This document shows positions 12,024-24,873 of a stretch of 64,000 nucleotides of DNA, one piece after another; the first letter of the stretch is position 1; every line of letters begins with the position of its first letter. The position numbers were made by a program, and so were the translations under genes. The stretch spans positions 994,501 to 1,058,500 of the forward strand of contig OX344763.1 in assembly GCA_947034895.1 (NCBI GenBank). The letters run 5' to 3'. The DNA is from Rhytidiadelphus loreus (Eukaryota; Streptophyta; Bryopsida; Hypnales; Hylocomiaceae). Below the pieces are notes generated by a model that did no database searches, was not told the origin of the DNA, and saw only the letters and a list, made by a program, of their open reading frames with translations.

Positions 12024-15007
12024 TCACACTTGAAGGACACGAGCGGTCAATTCCCAAGCAACGATTGCTGCAGCATTGGCTGGAAAAGCCCGAGTCAGAG
12101 TCGGACCTATTCCTGCATACAAACCTCGGATGCCAGCCTGCTTGTAAATCTGCATAGCGCAATCAAAAGGAACTTAGAACTACAGGATGCACATGACAGA
12201 GAGAGAGAGAGAGTACGCGAAAAACAATCAGAGAATTCATGGATAAGAAAACAGTTGCAACGTACCAGTTGCAGGTGGTACAGAGGATTCCGACTGGTGC
12301 TCAAATTCCTAGCTGTTTGTATTCTTGTCTTTGCGACATCAAATGGTAAGACTCCTGACCAAAACTGTAGAGCACAATCCAACAACTGCTTGTGAGATTA
12401 CAGTCATATTTTCTGAAACACTTAGCGAGAAAATAATAGACAGAAAGAGGACAAAAGGAGACTGAGATCGTACATAATAGCAAATCAGTCAAGGAAGAAA
12501 CGTTGTTCTATGATCATCACCTGTAGCTGCTTTATACAGATTAAGAGTGGAATTTATCGAGCTAATTAAGAGAGATTAAGCTATGCTCCATGTGGACTCA
12601 CCGCAACACCTGCTAATCCACCAGTGATGATGCCAATTCCTGTCTCCAATAATGTGTTGGCCACCATTGACTGAGTGGAGGCAGCCTCATCTGTTTGCGA
12701 TGGAGTTTTCGCACGATTTGGATCAAGGCCAAAGGATGTGAACAAGTGATAACGTGTGGTCTCGTAGGTGGTAAAGAACAGCATATTGCCACACGTCTCC
12801 CGCATCACTGTGGCTGTTCCTCCCCGAAACAGTCCATTGATCTGATAAAAAATGAATCCGCAATCAAGGTACTAATGTCACAGAAGTTCATCTAGGAAAA
12901 ACTGCCAGAACAACATGGATACAGGTAATTGGACCTGCACGAAGCACCATTGTAAGAATCCCATGTTTTAGGTGATATTCAATGTAACAACTCATGATTT
13001 TATGTTATGTTGGACATCAAGATGTCAAGTGATGTCAATAGTGACATTCAACATAACATCTTGATGTCCAACATAACAAAAAAAACCAGGCTATTACATT
13101 GGATGTCACCTAAAATCCATGACCTAAAACACAAATTTCTTTTAGTGCATTGGAGTTTAGGAACGCACCCCTTCATTTTTCAGGATTTTACGAACACAAT
13201 CTAGCGGTCCAGCATAGTGAGTTTGCCCGACTGCTTGCACCATGTCTTTCGCCTGTACTTGAAGTCGACACTGTACATACCACACCCTCAGCATTACTAA
13301 TTATAGCAGCAAAACAACGAGAAAATGTCAGAGAAGTTAACATTCTAGAGTAATTTACAGTTTACACCCTATCTACTAAAGCACAAAAAGAATCGCACGA
13401 AAAAAACAAAAATATTGAAGAACTCACCCACCTTTGAAACAATTTATTCCACTGCCAGGCATGACATCACTGTCAGATGAGCCCCCACGCAAACATGCCG
13501 AGACTAAGGACTAGTTGAAAGGAAAACCAAAGATCTAACATGAGCCACACATGCCCTCTGCCAACATAACATGAGTTCAAGATTGTTCACAACAGGAATC
13601 AATCCAGATACTATCATTCTTGGCTCAATATTCATTGATTCCAAGGGTGTTCAGGGAGCTCCCCAAGAATGTTATGACGAGAAACTTGCGCAAATCAGGG
13701 AGAGGTTCACCTTGACCAATTCGGTGGGGCATAAAATGAAACCCACACCAGCTCCAGCGAGACCTGCTGCAGGAAGAACGACGTGCAGTGGAGGCTTCCC
13801 GTTCAGCAGTTCATCGCCCTTTCAGCAAACATAAACAATGCCATCCATGCCACCGCATCATCAGGCCTGCGTTCCAAGCCGCACATATTATCTCAAGCTA
13901 CTACGAGAATCTGCTGCACATGGCCTCATCTATGAGCAAACTTGATTCGGAAATACTTGAAAAGCTACTGTGACTTCAAACGACGCGACTACACGGGCTT
14001 TGCGTAAAGCATTCTCAACTCTTTAAGGAAGAAGAGACTCATAATTGACCTCATGTTTTTGTAGCAGTATTGAAGAGTTTATATAGAGATTTCAATTGTT
14101 CAAATAATTATCTTTTTAAAACCAAAACATGTAATGTTTTCAATCAATCAAATGACACAAAAATTTCCCCATTGTTAGAACTATACTGAATCGCTCTTGT
14201 ACCTGCAAGCTAGCTTTGATTTGTGAATAAGCTCCAAATAGAACTGAACTTTCCAGAGAAACTCCCACAAACGATGATGTAGCTCCTCTGTAGAGTCCCT
14301 TGGGCTGATGACAAAAGTACTAACATACATCAGCCCTGGATCTTCATTCTGCTATGTCAGATTCCATTCAAGCTAATAGACCACCATTCACTCAACGCCA
14401 CTGAACCCGAATCCTTCCAGATCAAGCATCACACAAACAGCTGCACAAGAAACTTCATGAAACAGAAAACTGTATTGAAATACTTCTAAAACCCTAAATC
14501 CAATCCAATCCCACTAGTAGTAATAGAAGTAATAAAAAGAAACAAACGCAAAATGCCTACCCCTTCGGTCTTCAGAATATGAGAAGTGCACTGCATCGCA
14601 TTCCGATACCTCTGGCTGTGAGCATCTGTATTCTGTGTTTGTAGCTTCACCTGCAATACCAATTGTTGCCTTGTCAAATGCAAAACCAACAACAAAAAAC
14701 AACTAATAACTACAAGGATTCAATGCACAAGCAGCACAACGGGTCACAAATAGATTGAAACAATCATCAACCAGTGATAAATAAAAGTTCCCACAAGAAA
14801 CAAGTGCTATTCTAATATATTGTCCAGGGCTCGATCAATGTTGGTTACGTTACTAAAAGGCAAATCTCTCAAACTTCTCAGCCTTGTGCTTACCTTTATG
14901 GTATCAAAGGGATGCCCAATAAAAACGGTAGCGACACCGGCCGCCAGGCCAGCGATATAGTCTTTGGTAGCGTCCATAATCCTAGAATCTGTCGATTCAA
15001 CTGGCAT
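12024..15007 (-). CDS. BAC1: Mitochondrial basic amino acid (arginine/ornithine) carrier, BAC1-type, 8 exons, 326 aa
   Basis: Exons (minus): 15007-14894, 14650-14561, 14304-14203, 13818-13711, 13270-13169, 12841-12602, 12364-12266, 12149-12024, every junction phase 0. Three mitochondrial carrier signatures, one per repeat, are present: PFDTIK (33-38), PTELVK (133-138) and PFDVAK (259-264). The match to what I recall of Arabidopsis BAC1 (At2g33820) runs through the whole protein, for example GHPFDTIKVKLQ, GLYRGATSSF, CPTELVKCR and RAFPANAAAIVAWE. It should exchange arginine, lysine, ornithine and histidine across the inner membrane. At the exon 2-3 join the CAG|CCCAAG acceptor gives EGPKGLYRG where the family has EGVKGLYRG. 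The start may instead be the Met 11 codons in (14977). Intron 5 carries a foldback element. The gene is divergent from the TatB-like gene. Confidence 0.93.
12947..13125. repeat. Nested foldback (MITE-like) in carrier intron 5
   Basis: An inner inverted repeat (TTATGTTGGACATCAAGATG and its complement, about 13007-13077) is enclosed by an outer imperfect one: TTTTAGGTGATATTCAATGTAA near 12967-12988 against TTACATTGGATGTCACCTAAAA near 13093-13114, read here in short form. It lies wholly inside the intron between exons 13169-13270 and 12602-12841. No clear target duplication is seen. Confidence 0.75.
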
Positions 15008-15940
15008 ATATGCAAGTAAACTTCAATCCCAACACTCTCACAATCCTCAAAAAATTAAAGGAATTCAGAACGCCGCAAGCAAGAAAGCACGATCTCAAAA
15101 GAAGTAATGCTCACAATTTCGTACCCTCACGTGCTCCCCTTAGTATCTTGATTTCCCTCTCGCACGCCCCATCTTGAACCACTCCCACCTCTCCTCAATT
15201 CAATTCGTCACCTGCAACCAATCCCCAAGCCCAAACCCAACACACGCATCAGAGCTGAAATTGCTCCGACCACGCAGATTCAAACAAAAACGCCATAAAA
15301 CGAAATCCAATTCCACCTACAAGCTAGCCCTCTCTCTCAACTAGACACCCACTGTACAAAACCACAAAATCCTCCATCACCACATCAATGCCATTCGCGA
15401 GTGTAGATCAATCACTAACAAAACTAAAGAACATCAACAGAGACTCACACCAGAATTGGTGCACAAAGAAACACTCCCTTCGCAAAGGAGATGTGAGCTT
15501 TCTAAAGAAGAACCCGTGAACTGACGAAGATAGTGAGCACCCAAAGTCGCATTCTCCTCCAAAGCGGCGAAGAAAAGATCCTTTGGCGTCCGCTTGTGCA
15601 CTAATAAGTACAAGACTTCGAAAGGTTTGTAATCTATTTTCGGCGGAACTCATCAATGTAGGACTCACCCCATTTTTTAAATCTTCAAATCTCATCCATC
15701 CGTGCACTCAGGTCCAACCTCATTCACACGCGCACGCAAAGAGATTCCTGATGAGTCAGAGCCATGTGCATGCATGTGAAGGACTCCATTGTCCTTGATC
15801 GTAATTGTTCAGAGGTTTAGAATATTGCTGAGGTGTAGAAAGCTCAGAGGGTTTGGCGGTTGGCGGTTTCCGTCTTGGTGGCGATGGTGTGTAGTCGATT
15901 TAATTGCATAATTTAGGACTTGAGGAGCTCGTCATCAGTC
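15008..15940. promoter_or_regulatory. Shared divergent upstream region of BAC1-type carrier and TatB-like gene
   Basis: 933 bp separate the two start codons, which point away from each other. The sequence is less AT-rich than the deserts. It contains CT-rich leader-like stretches and an open frame on the minus strand (15408-15707) that may be carrier leader sequence, perhaps with a leader intron ending before 15007. No TATA element could be assigned with confidence. Both genes make mitochondrial inner-membrane proteins. Confidence 0.55.
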
Positions 15941-18900
15941 ATGGTGTTTGGCTTCACATGGGGTGAAGTGGCGCTTATTCTCGGCGCAAGTGCGGCGCTC
16001 TTCGGTGAGTTTCCATTCTTTTTTTATCTCGTTTTTCGTTCCGGTTCTGCATTTAGGGTTCCAGTTCACAAATGCGTGCTGTGCATTTTGGAGACTTTCT
16101 TGGTGATGTTTTGACGACAATTGGGCTGATGCAGGGCCGAAGGATATTGTGATCATCGGAAAAGCGGCAGGAAGGTTGACAGGGAAAGCGGTGGGCTACA
16201 TTCAAAGCGCGCGCGGCCACATCGCTCCTATTATGCAGCGATCCGAGATCAATACAGTGCGTGCTTCTCCTCCTTGTCCCTGGTCATATTTTTTCTCCTT
16301 GGTACGCTATTGAAGCCCTTTGGATTGGAGGGTTTGAGTGTCGAAATCAGAGCGGAACAGGGCAAGGGTTTAGTGTAATTAGGGTTTCATGGAAATCCTG
16401 TCGAAGCACACTGGATTGAAGTGCTTGAGTATGGAAACCAGAAGCAGAACAGGGCAAGCGTTTATGGTGATTTGGGTTTTACGGAAATCCAATGGAAGCA
16501 CATTGAATTGGCGTTCTTGAGTGCCAAAATCAAAGCGGATCAGGCCATCGCCTGTAGGGCTCAGTAAAATTAGGGTTTCATGGAGAATCTCTTAAACTTC
16601 CCTCCTTCTCTGAGGATATTTATTTGACTGCGGGATTTCTCCACATAATGGAGGGTCTAAGTGGGAAGAAGCTTGTTACAGGTTCATAAGGAGTTGCGTG
16701 AGACGATGGCACAGCTGGAAGCTATTCGCCATGAGATGAGGACCGGCATCTCTATAATGAATCCGGGTCCCCTGACGAGTCATGTATTGGAGAATGTTGT
16801 TCCTACTCCTTCGAATCCTGCACAATCATCAGAAAAAGGTAAGCTGAAGTTGTTTACGGTTTCATATCTTCTGAGGGCTCTCAAACCTTCAGCAGACCAT
16901 ATTTTGTTCAGAGGTTAAGAGGTTGAGGGTCTGACTTGTTTTGAGGTGTCTACTTTAATGGTGACATTTCAAAACTGGCAAAGTCTTTCAAGGTTTAGGC
17001 TACTTTAGACTGTACTGGTAAAAGCAACAGGCTTCATCAAAATTTGAACCAACATCATGTGCAACTGGGGGGTGAGATAACAAGCTTAAAATAATCCATT
17101 ATTAGATAACTAAGAGATGTACTTGAGGTAACAAGTGTCCAATCAACCTCAAAAGAGGCAGCTTGAAACCTTGTTATCTCTAGAATAATACATGGGAGCC
17201 TTGTAAGTGTCACCTCTTCATGCTCACTCTTATTTGGAGTACTGGAAATTTGGCATTTGGCCGAGGTGTAACAAATAAGAAAGATTTTTGCACTAATCAA
17301 GGTGTAGGGTTTCAAGCTTGTGGCAATCTGAAGTGACCCCGATTTTGTGTTTGGATTGATGTTGCAGGAACTGAAAACCCACCTGATTTGAACCAACGGA
17401 CACCGGTGAGTCATGCTATTTCTGGCGTGTCCAGTCCAGTTTCTCCAACGCAGGTCAGTCGCTTTCGGCGACCTTATGTCTTCTTGTTTGTACGTGAACG
17501 AGGTTTTACTTCTCTGTTGGTGTGCTTTTGAAAGAATGGTACATCAGGTGTAGAAGGACGATCGATTGCATGTCGTTGATTTAGGGTTTAGGGTTTAAAC
17601 TCTAAAACCCTAAACCTAAAACCCTAAACCTTTGGAAATCACTGCAATTGAAGCTTTAATCGCGTGAGCTCTGTTTACAAATTCTCATGCAGATGCAAAC
17701 CTTGCAAGCTGCGTCCAAACAAGATAAGCCACCAGGAGCTACGAGCACTGGTGCTTCAACAGCGTCAGTTTTTGCTGCTCGGGTTGGAGGGCAAGTTGGT
17801 CTTGCTTCCGTCATTCCAGAGTCGCAAGAATCCAAGCTCTCAAATAGGCACGTTGGAATAACTCCAGATCAAGAGCTTGTGGTGCTGCCTATCTCTGCAG
17901 TCGAGGCGGGGCTTCTGCCTTCCAATCAAGGTATGTTGCAAATTCTCTAAATCTCAAACCCGTTTAACCCTTAAGCGCTCGGACGTCCATATTCTGGACG
18001 ATGAACAGAGGGATTGCAGGCGCTGTTTCATCCAACTACCTTCTCATTCATACAATGTAACACTTGAATCTTGAAAAGACAACCTTCTTTTATGCCCAAT
18101 TTCATGAAATTTTGGTAAATGATATTACTGTACAAAGATATAAGCAAAAATGTGTCAAAATTTGAAAAAGGATGTAACCATGAGACTTTGTCGTAGGTTA
18201 ATTTACAAAGCAGTTGGACCCTACATCTCCACTCCAACCAAAACCTAGCCATGTTGTGCAGTGTGAATGCGGTTGTAGATAAGATTTGGAAACTCAGATT
18301 CTAAAACCAGAGTCAATGCCATAGTTTCTGTCCTTGGACAGAGCCAACAAAAAATGCACTCCACGGTTTGACAGTTTGCTATACGGCAACTTAGTTTCTT
18401 GCATATTTTGGTGTTCTCCTCAATTTCCAAGTGTCAGTAGTATGTGATGACGCCCAGGGAGGTCAATTCCAGATTTTATTATCCGATATGCAAAGAAATA
18501 CGGGGCTGGGTTGTAATAACATAATTCTTACAATATTATTAGGAACATTAGGAACAACATAGGGTATTCATAAATGATTATGAGAGTTTATCCAAAATAT
18601 TCTCAATTGTTATATAATATTCTTGAATTGTTCTCTTTATTTTACTATGGGATATTTAGGAATATTTTAAGATTATGCATTACTTCATAGGATACTCCAA
18701 TTACAATACCCAGCAACCATGCTACGGACACCCTATTGTGCCATTTCAAAGAATTTTGCTCAATTTAGATTCTGTTGGCATTTTGTCTTTTATAATTAAC
18801 ATTCTATTCTTATGCAATACTAATGAAGTATACCAAATTTCAGTTTTGAAAAAATAAAACTCCCTTTTTTGTGAAATTTTTCATTTAATATTTTCATGGT

Positions 18901-19585
18901 TTTACATGATAATTGATTGAAAAACATTGGTGATGAATTATTTTTAAATTTGATTGCATAGAGATGTGGGTATGTATAGAGAAGCATCCATACCCACATC
19001 TTTCATCTTAAAAAGAAACCCCATATGTAACAAAAATATGACTTATGAAGAACTCAATGTGAAATGTCATATGACCAAACTTTCTAAAATAGATCTCTCT
19101 TTATTTTAACTAGATTTTGGCAAAGCAATTGTACAAGTAGAACCTCTCTTAGTGCATAATTGTTATTTATGGAGTTAGTAGATGGACCCAATTTCTAAAA
19201 AGTACAGTAATGTAGTTAGAGCCAAGTCTAGACTTCTCTAAATGCATAAACCTCTCTTAGTGCATAGCCTTAGCACCATGCACTAAGAGAGGTTCATGCA
19301 CTATGAAACATCCTTTTGTACCATCATACTCAAAGGTATAAACTTAGTAATTGTGTAAGGATCAAATAGAAAAACTAAATTACAATTTGGTGATGATTTT
19401 CTTTTTAGTGCGAACTTGCTCATGTCTTTGACTCATTCATATGTTTTGAGAAGTTCCTCTTAATCTTTCAAGTCTTGTTGTGTGCAGAGCCCATTTCGGG
19501 TGGTGTTGATATTGTGTTCGCATCAATTGTGGAGAGGAAAGTTGCCTTCCAATCCAAAAAGTTTCTTGAGGGGAGTGAAACCTAA
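15941..19585 (+). CDS. TatB-like protein, probably mitochondrial, 6 exons, 254 aa
   Basis: Exons: 15941-16004, 16135-16256, 16682-16838, 17368-17453, 17693-17930, 19488-19585, ending in TAA, phases consistent. Residues 1-22 form one membrane helix (GFTWGEVALILGASAALFG), followed by the GPKD hinge and an amphipathic helix (IGKAAGRLTGKAVGYIQSARG), the hallmark of TatA/TatB/Hcf106. The next part, QVHKELRETMAQLEAIRHEM-like, and INPGP-type text match what I recall of the plant mitochondrial TatB (At5g43680) rather than plastid Hcf106. It would form the twin-arginine translocase of the inner membrane with a mitochondrial TatC (not seen here). No long presequence precedes the helix. Exon 4 could end earlier at a strong CCG|GTGAGT donor. 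The last intron is about 1.56 kb and holds a MITE. Confidence 0.9.
17579..17631. repeat. Inverted telomere-like run in TatB-like intron 4
   Basis: Two TTTAGGG units (GGGTTTAGGGTTT) are followed within a few bases by several CCCTAAA/CCTAAAC units on the same strand, so the run is head to head and could fold. It lies 60 bp before exon 5 (17693). Confidence 0.8.
19134..19318. mobile_element. Pogo/Emigrant-like MITE A, in last intron of TatB-like gene
   Basis: Starts CAAGTAGAACCTCTCTTAGT directly after a TA (19132-19133) and ends in a weakly matching TTTTG followed by TA (19319-19320). Inside are further direct and inverted copies of CCTCTCTTAGTGCAT (19251-19265, and its complement at 19279-19292). 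The terminus resembles the CAGTAAAACCTCT end of plant Emigrant/pogo elements, which use a TA target. The right terminus is decayed. Confidence 0.65.
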
Positions 19586-19672
19586 CTTTTCAAAGATTGT
19601 TGGATTGTGCAACATTCGTTTTCCGTGTCTTTCATCCGGGTAAGAAAAAAAATTAAGTTTCATTCATTTGTA

Positions 19673-19877
19673 CAAGTAGAACTTCTCTTAATGCATGGTG
19701 CCAAGACTATGCACTAAGAGAGGTTTATGCATATATATATAGAGGCCATGAATTTTGTAAACATTTAATCCAGCTTTCCATCTTGAATCAAGTGTTGACC
19801 CACTTACTATCTGCAAACTCTCTTATTCCATATTATGGAATAAGAGAGGATGCACTAATAGAGGTTCCACTCACTTG
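19673..19877. mobile_element. Pogo/Emigrant-like MITE B, just 3' of TatB-like gene
   Basis: Opens CAAGTAGAACTTCTCTTAAT after TA (19671-19672) and closes with TGCACTAATAGAGGTTCCAC then TCACTTG, followed by TA (19878-19879). The ends are inverted repeats with a 4-base insertion in the right one. It is 205 bp long, has no coding capacity, and lies 88 bp after the stop codon, probably within the 3' UTR or terminator. Confidence 0.75.
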
Positions 19878-20515
19878 TAATATCTTGTTGAAATCAGCAG
19901 GAGTTGATCTCCTGAGTTCAAGTCTGTCACATTTACTAATGCTTTAATATTCGTTGCTTCCCTGTTGCAGATTCAACCAAGTTGTGGTACAGCATTTGAG
20001 CATCCGCAATTTTCACCAACACAAAGGCACCTGGTTATTAATCTCCCATTCATGCCTTCTCAAACAGAAATTATCATTTTGTTTAGACGTCTCAGTACTA
20101 TAGATCAAATGCTGTTAAGCACACCCATGTAAAGAGAGAGCAAGGTTTTGCAGGTGTAAGATAGAGTGAGCAGATAAGGGTACCTATGACCAGGCCATGG
20201 TAGTCTTAACCCTTGAAGGACACAGCCCTGTGACCAAGGTAATCACTCAAATGCTTCAATTATTGGACCATTGGATACATTCTTTGTTTCTATAGTGAAC
20301 ATTGAAGTCATCCACCAACCACTTTTCGGTCTCAGTGTCCTTCAAATTGTGTATAGTATAGTCCATGGTCTATTTGTATTATGAGAATTGTTGTTCTCTA
20401 TAGGAAATGGCTACATTCATTTATCAAGTGAGGGTGTAAAATTAGTCTTTATAAGGAAGAGAAATTGTAGATACTAGTGTAATAGAGGTATATTTCAACT
20501 TGCATCAATTAATCT

Positions 20516-20757
20516 CTTAACCCTTAAATGTCGAGGAGGACGTTTGGCATCTGATGGATGACATGGAATCCTTGTAGTAGGGCAAAAGTGCAACTATTCA
20601 TCCTCGGAGTTTTGTTGTTAAAAGGGGAGGTCTTCTAAAGTAGTTTAACTTCCAATGAGTGTTTTTGCTATTTCTAAAGCTCATGATTCACACGGTAATG
20701 GAAAATCATGATTTCTAAGGTCACCCCTTTGTTTTTTAAGGGTTAAAGGACAAAAGT
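20516..20757. repeat. Small TIR-bounded repeat (TTTAACCCTTAAA family)
   Basis: The left end CTTAACCCTTAAATG is matched by the inverted right end TTTTTTAAGGGTTAAAGG. The same terminal phrase recurs in both orientations at many places in the window. No coding capacity. Confidence 0.45.
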
Positions 20758-21877
20758 GTTAAGGGATAAATGAAAGTATGGGTGGTTTCCTATGCTTCTC
20801 AATTTTTGACATGATTTTTTCTGAAAATACAAAAATACATAACTTTGGGGGAATATGATTTTTGTTTCAATTAGTGTCTACAAACAAAAGTTATGTCACC
20901 TTGAGGCCAAAATGGAATTTGTCAATAGGAATTTGTCAAATTCAAAATGTTTTTTTTTTAAATTTTGTTTCTTGTAGAAACTATTCTTGTGTAGTTGCCA
21001 AATTTTGATTCCTTCTATTTGGACTAGTGATGAGAAAGTTATGGAGAGTCTTGTTTTTCAAGCAATTAGTTCAACTTCTTCAAAAAATAACTTGTAGGAT
21101 TCATTTTTGAACTTGATTTCTTTTTTAAATATAAAAATTTTAATTAAAATAATCCACACAGTTTAATTTGCTAGCTAAAATAATTTTACTATTTTGATTA
21201 GTTTTTTTTATTCCATCTTAGAACTATTAATGATATATAATTTTCTTTTATCTTCTACCTACTTCTATTTAATAATTTCTTATAAGATGAAAGTCAAGTT
21301 TGTTCATTTTTTAATTTTTTTTTCACAAACTCTCAACTCAATTCTTCAATGTAAAAAAAATTTAATTCAAAATCTATAGTTCTAAATTTTTTAATTAAAA
21401 AGATTGAAAGCCAAAAATCTAGTTGAATAAGGCGTATAAAAAACTGTTTTTTTCACTTGAAATGCAATCTATAATTCATTACATGTGATTTGGGGCCTCC
21501 AAAAGACCGTTTTAGGCATGTTTCCTTCATTGTTCCTCCCGTAGTGAAGGAATAGCCATCTATCCAAAAAAAAAAAATTCAAAAAAACCCTTTTCATTGG
21601 AACTTCTCTTTTATACTTATATGAACATGTCCTTTTCAATGCATTTTAGCTACTTGAACAAGTATTTTGACTAAATCAAATTTTCACCACAACATCTTTC
21701 ATATTGATCTAGAATTGTATGGTATGATTGACTTTAAGACAACAATATTATAGAGCTATCAAGTATTCAAAAAAATACCAAGTAGAAGACAAAAAATAGT
21801 CATATTTTCTTGTGAATAACAATCATTCCTCAAGTAAACCGAAGCTCAAGCATCATAAAAGATCTAAAACAGGGCTC

Positions 21878-22043
21878 AAAGTAGCGCAATCAACTAGTTT
21901 AATAGGAAATTGTTGGAATTTCCATGAAACCATACATACTTTTTTTCTTTCTATGGATTGAAAGTAGTGCAATCAACTAGTTTAATAGGAAATTGTTGGA
22001 ATTCCCATGAAACCATATTTTTTTTTTCTTTCTATGGATTGAA
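21878..22043. repeat. 83-bp tandem duplication
   Basis: Units start at 21878 and 21961 with AAAGTAGYGCAATCAACTAG and run through a T-rich stretch to CTTTCTATGGATTG. They differ at only a few positions, so the duplication is fairly young. Confidence 0.9.
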
Positions 22044-24873
22044 GTAGGGTAGAGAAAATAGTCCATGTTTGTGTCTTCTAAGAAATTTCATAAGTATTAG
22101 CATCTCATCTACACCCATGCACCATAACAGACCGTTAGTTTGTCATAGAACATATGCGAGGTGTCTTTAGTACTAATAACTGGTTATCGTTGTTACATCA
22201 AATCACTTAGATACAAACATACTTTGCACAAGTCCAAATAATGTACCATATCACATAAAATCAAGACAAAGAACCCAAGTATCAAAACCTGACTACTTTG
22301 TGATGACTATGTGGAAGACATGTTTTTGAAGTACAGATTCCTTATCCTCAGGATAGAATCGATAGAGTAGAGCTTTGTGTGTACACTCAAGCAAAAGAGG
22401 CTATAGGTATAGAAAAAGCACTAGCTGAGACAAAAGAACTTAGCAGTAGAAACTATGTTTGCAGAAGTTTGGCACTGTCTATTGTACCCCAGTGTGACTA
22501 AGCCACTAAAAAGCCTTTAAGTAAATGGAACAGGTGGTTCAAGCAAAGAAAATCAAATCTTGTATAATGAGACACCCATCATGTCATCATGGAGATGGTT
22601 CAGATTAATAAATTTGGTTTGATTACTAGGAAATCAATGTAAACCTAACAAATATCCTCCAAATCAGGTGTTAATTGAGACTAATCCCATATACAAATAG
22701 AAATATGTAGTTAGATACATGTCATCCGTCCAACAGATAATAATTGGAGACTTATTAATCCTCACTAGTCACCAGTAGGGACGTTTAGTTATATCCAACT
22801 GGTGACACCTAATGGTGTTGGTAATAAGAGATATTAACTAAACCCCTTAAGATGTAGTTTAGTTGAAAATGTTGGTATAGAGAGAAATTAATCCCATTAA
22901 TAGTACTCCTTTTATTGATCGGTAGAATTTAGATCCATAATCCTGATCAAGCCATGGTACCAAAGAGATACAAGTTAGAAAGCCTTAACTAACATGTTGC
23001 CACACTTTGTCTAATATCACAAGGTATTGTCTATCGATTTTTGCATTCCATAACATAACATGAAGATATGTGTTGGTGTACTAGAAGCATATTCAAGCCA
23101 TCATTTTAGGATAAAAGCTAGAATTATAAATCTAGAAAAAAAAAAAAAAAAAATTGAAAAATTGAAAAATGAGATAGCAGCCTCTCAGCCACATAGGACA
23201 ACTGCCATGTCACTTCAACAGTCATGCTTCTTAGTTATTACAACATTATAACTCGTTGTCTCCCGAAGGCCCAAAAAAACATCTAATGCTTCTACACAAT
23301 TTCTTATTAGCTTAGTGCAAAATCCTATGGTTAGATATGGAAAAAAGTTTAACACTTTGCAATGAAAAAGGAAATTTTGAGTGTTTTTTGACAAAAAAAT
23401 AAAGACCTTGGTCCTTGGGGGGTAAATATATTGTAGTGTAATTTTGAAAAATCAGTGTTACACACATTAATGGAATAAACCATTGTAGAGGCAGTGTATG
23501 TTTATTCCTAAGTAAAAAGATACCCAAAAAGTATGGTTGTTTGTTTTGCTAGTAAGTAATGTCACCAATAAAATTTCATTTTTGAAGAAATTATTGTAAG
23601 ATCGTAAATAATATTTCCATTAGCTCTAAGTTGAAATATTGTAACTTGAGTGATTTAGAGTATCTTCAATTATCAACAAACTCAAATTCTAAATCTCTAT
23701 GGCTTATATTCCAACTACAAATCCAACCTCTAGAGCTCTATCTCCCACCTTGTGTATTTTGTGACTCTCAAACTTGAACACAATTGAATAGAATTAGCTT
23801 GGAATGTTTAGCAATTTGATAGATAGAATGAAGGGAAGATTTCAAGAGTGAAGGAGAACCATCAATTAGAGATTGAATAGTTCAACAAATCTCATATCTC
23901 TAGGCAACGTTTTTATTTTCAACTAAAAATTACTCAACTTGCTAGATTCCAACCTCTTTGTCATTCTTCCTCCAAAAATTGGCCTTTGCAATGAAGCCAA
24001 CAAGGTGACACATTGCCAAAAAACAACCCTAGAAACTAGACTCCCATTTCACCACTGATCAATGGGCTTCATTGGCTTTCAACTCCACATGGAAGCCATC
24101 TCTTTTTAGTGAGCACTAGCTGAGTAAAGTTTTTTTATTTGATTTATTGAGAGCAGTGCCAAAAGTGATCTATATTCTATTCTGATGAAACCACTAACAT
24201 TCATGTCCACGAATGAAACATGAAAAATATGGAAGAAAACCAATTATGTACATTCATCCAAAAAAAGTTTCATTCCCAAGATTTTGCAACAATTTAGCAA
24301 TTTCATCCACTAAGAAACAAGGAATCTCTCACCAAATATTCCACCAAAATTATTCTGTATGGCTTCTGAACAAATTATTGAACAAATTAGCAGTCAAAGT
24401 AAAGACCCTGCCACTGGGCCCATTACATCATAGATTCATAGACGGATGCCTTCTTAGACAAGATGTGGCACAGGCGTGGATTCAAATTAGCTTCAGAATC
24501 CTTTTATGTCATCATGCAGCTTTCTTTGAGTGTCGCTACTTTCACCGCAACATGGGTAGCATGTTAGGACGCCAACACTACAAATAGGCGCAGTAGTAGT
24601 ACCTTTGAATTCTAAACAGGGGGTCTGATGGTCGCAATTGTAAAGAATTTGTTAATCTGATAAGTTACAAGCAGCAAGGTGCACCTCGGAGGATCCATAG
24701 CATCCTGGTGCGAAAGTGCACGATACTCAATTACTACAAACTCATGAACGATCATGAGTAAATTCATTATTTTCTAATGATAATGATAGAGATGATCATC
24801 CTTATTGTTCCCAGGAGTCACCCCCCCAGCTATTTTCCTCCTAAAGTATACGAAGACAACAACTCACAAGACT

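Larger units (their letters stand above)
19880..24873. other. AT-rich intergenic desert, about 5 kb
   Basis: No convincing gene on either strand. It contains an 83-bp tandem duplication (21878-22043), a TTTAACCCTTAAA-ended segment (20516-20757), homopolymer runs, and near 22868-22975 an LTR-end-like stretch followed by CATGGTACCAAAGAG, which loosely resembles a tRNA-Met primer site. Frames here are short and of AT-driven composition. The part near 24640-24873 is the 3' flank of the UDP-sugar pyrophosphorylase gene. Confidence 0.6.

Noticed and set aside
22868..22975. LTR end followed by a primer-binding-site-like CATGGTACCAAAGAG
   Set aside because: The match to the tRNA-Met primer complement is weak, and no gag or pol follows downstream.
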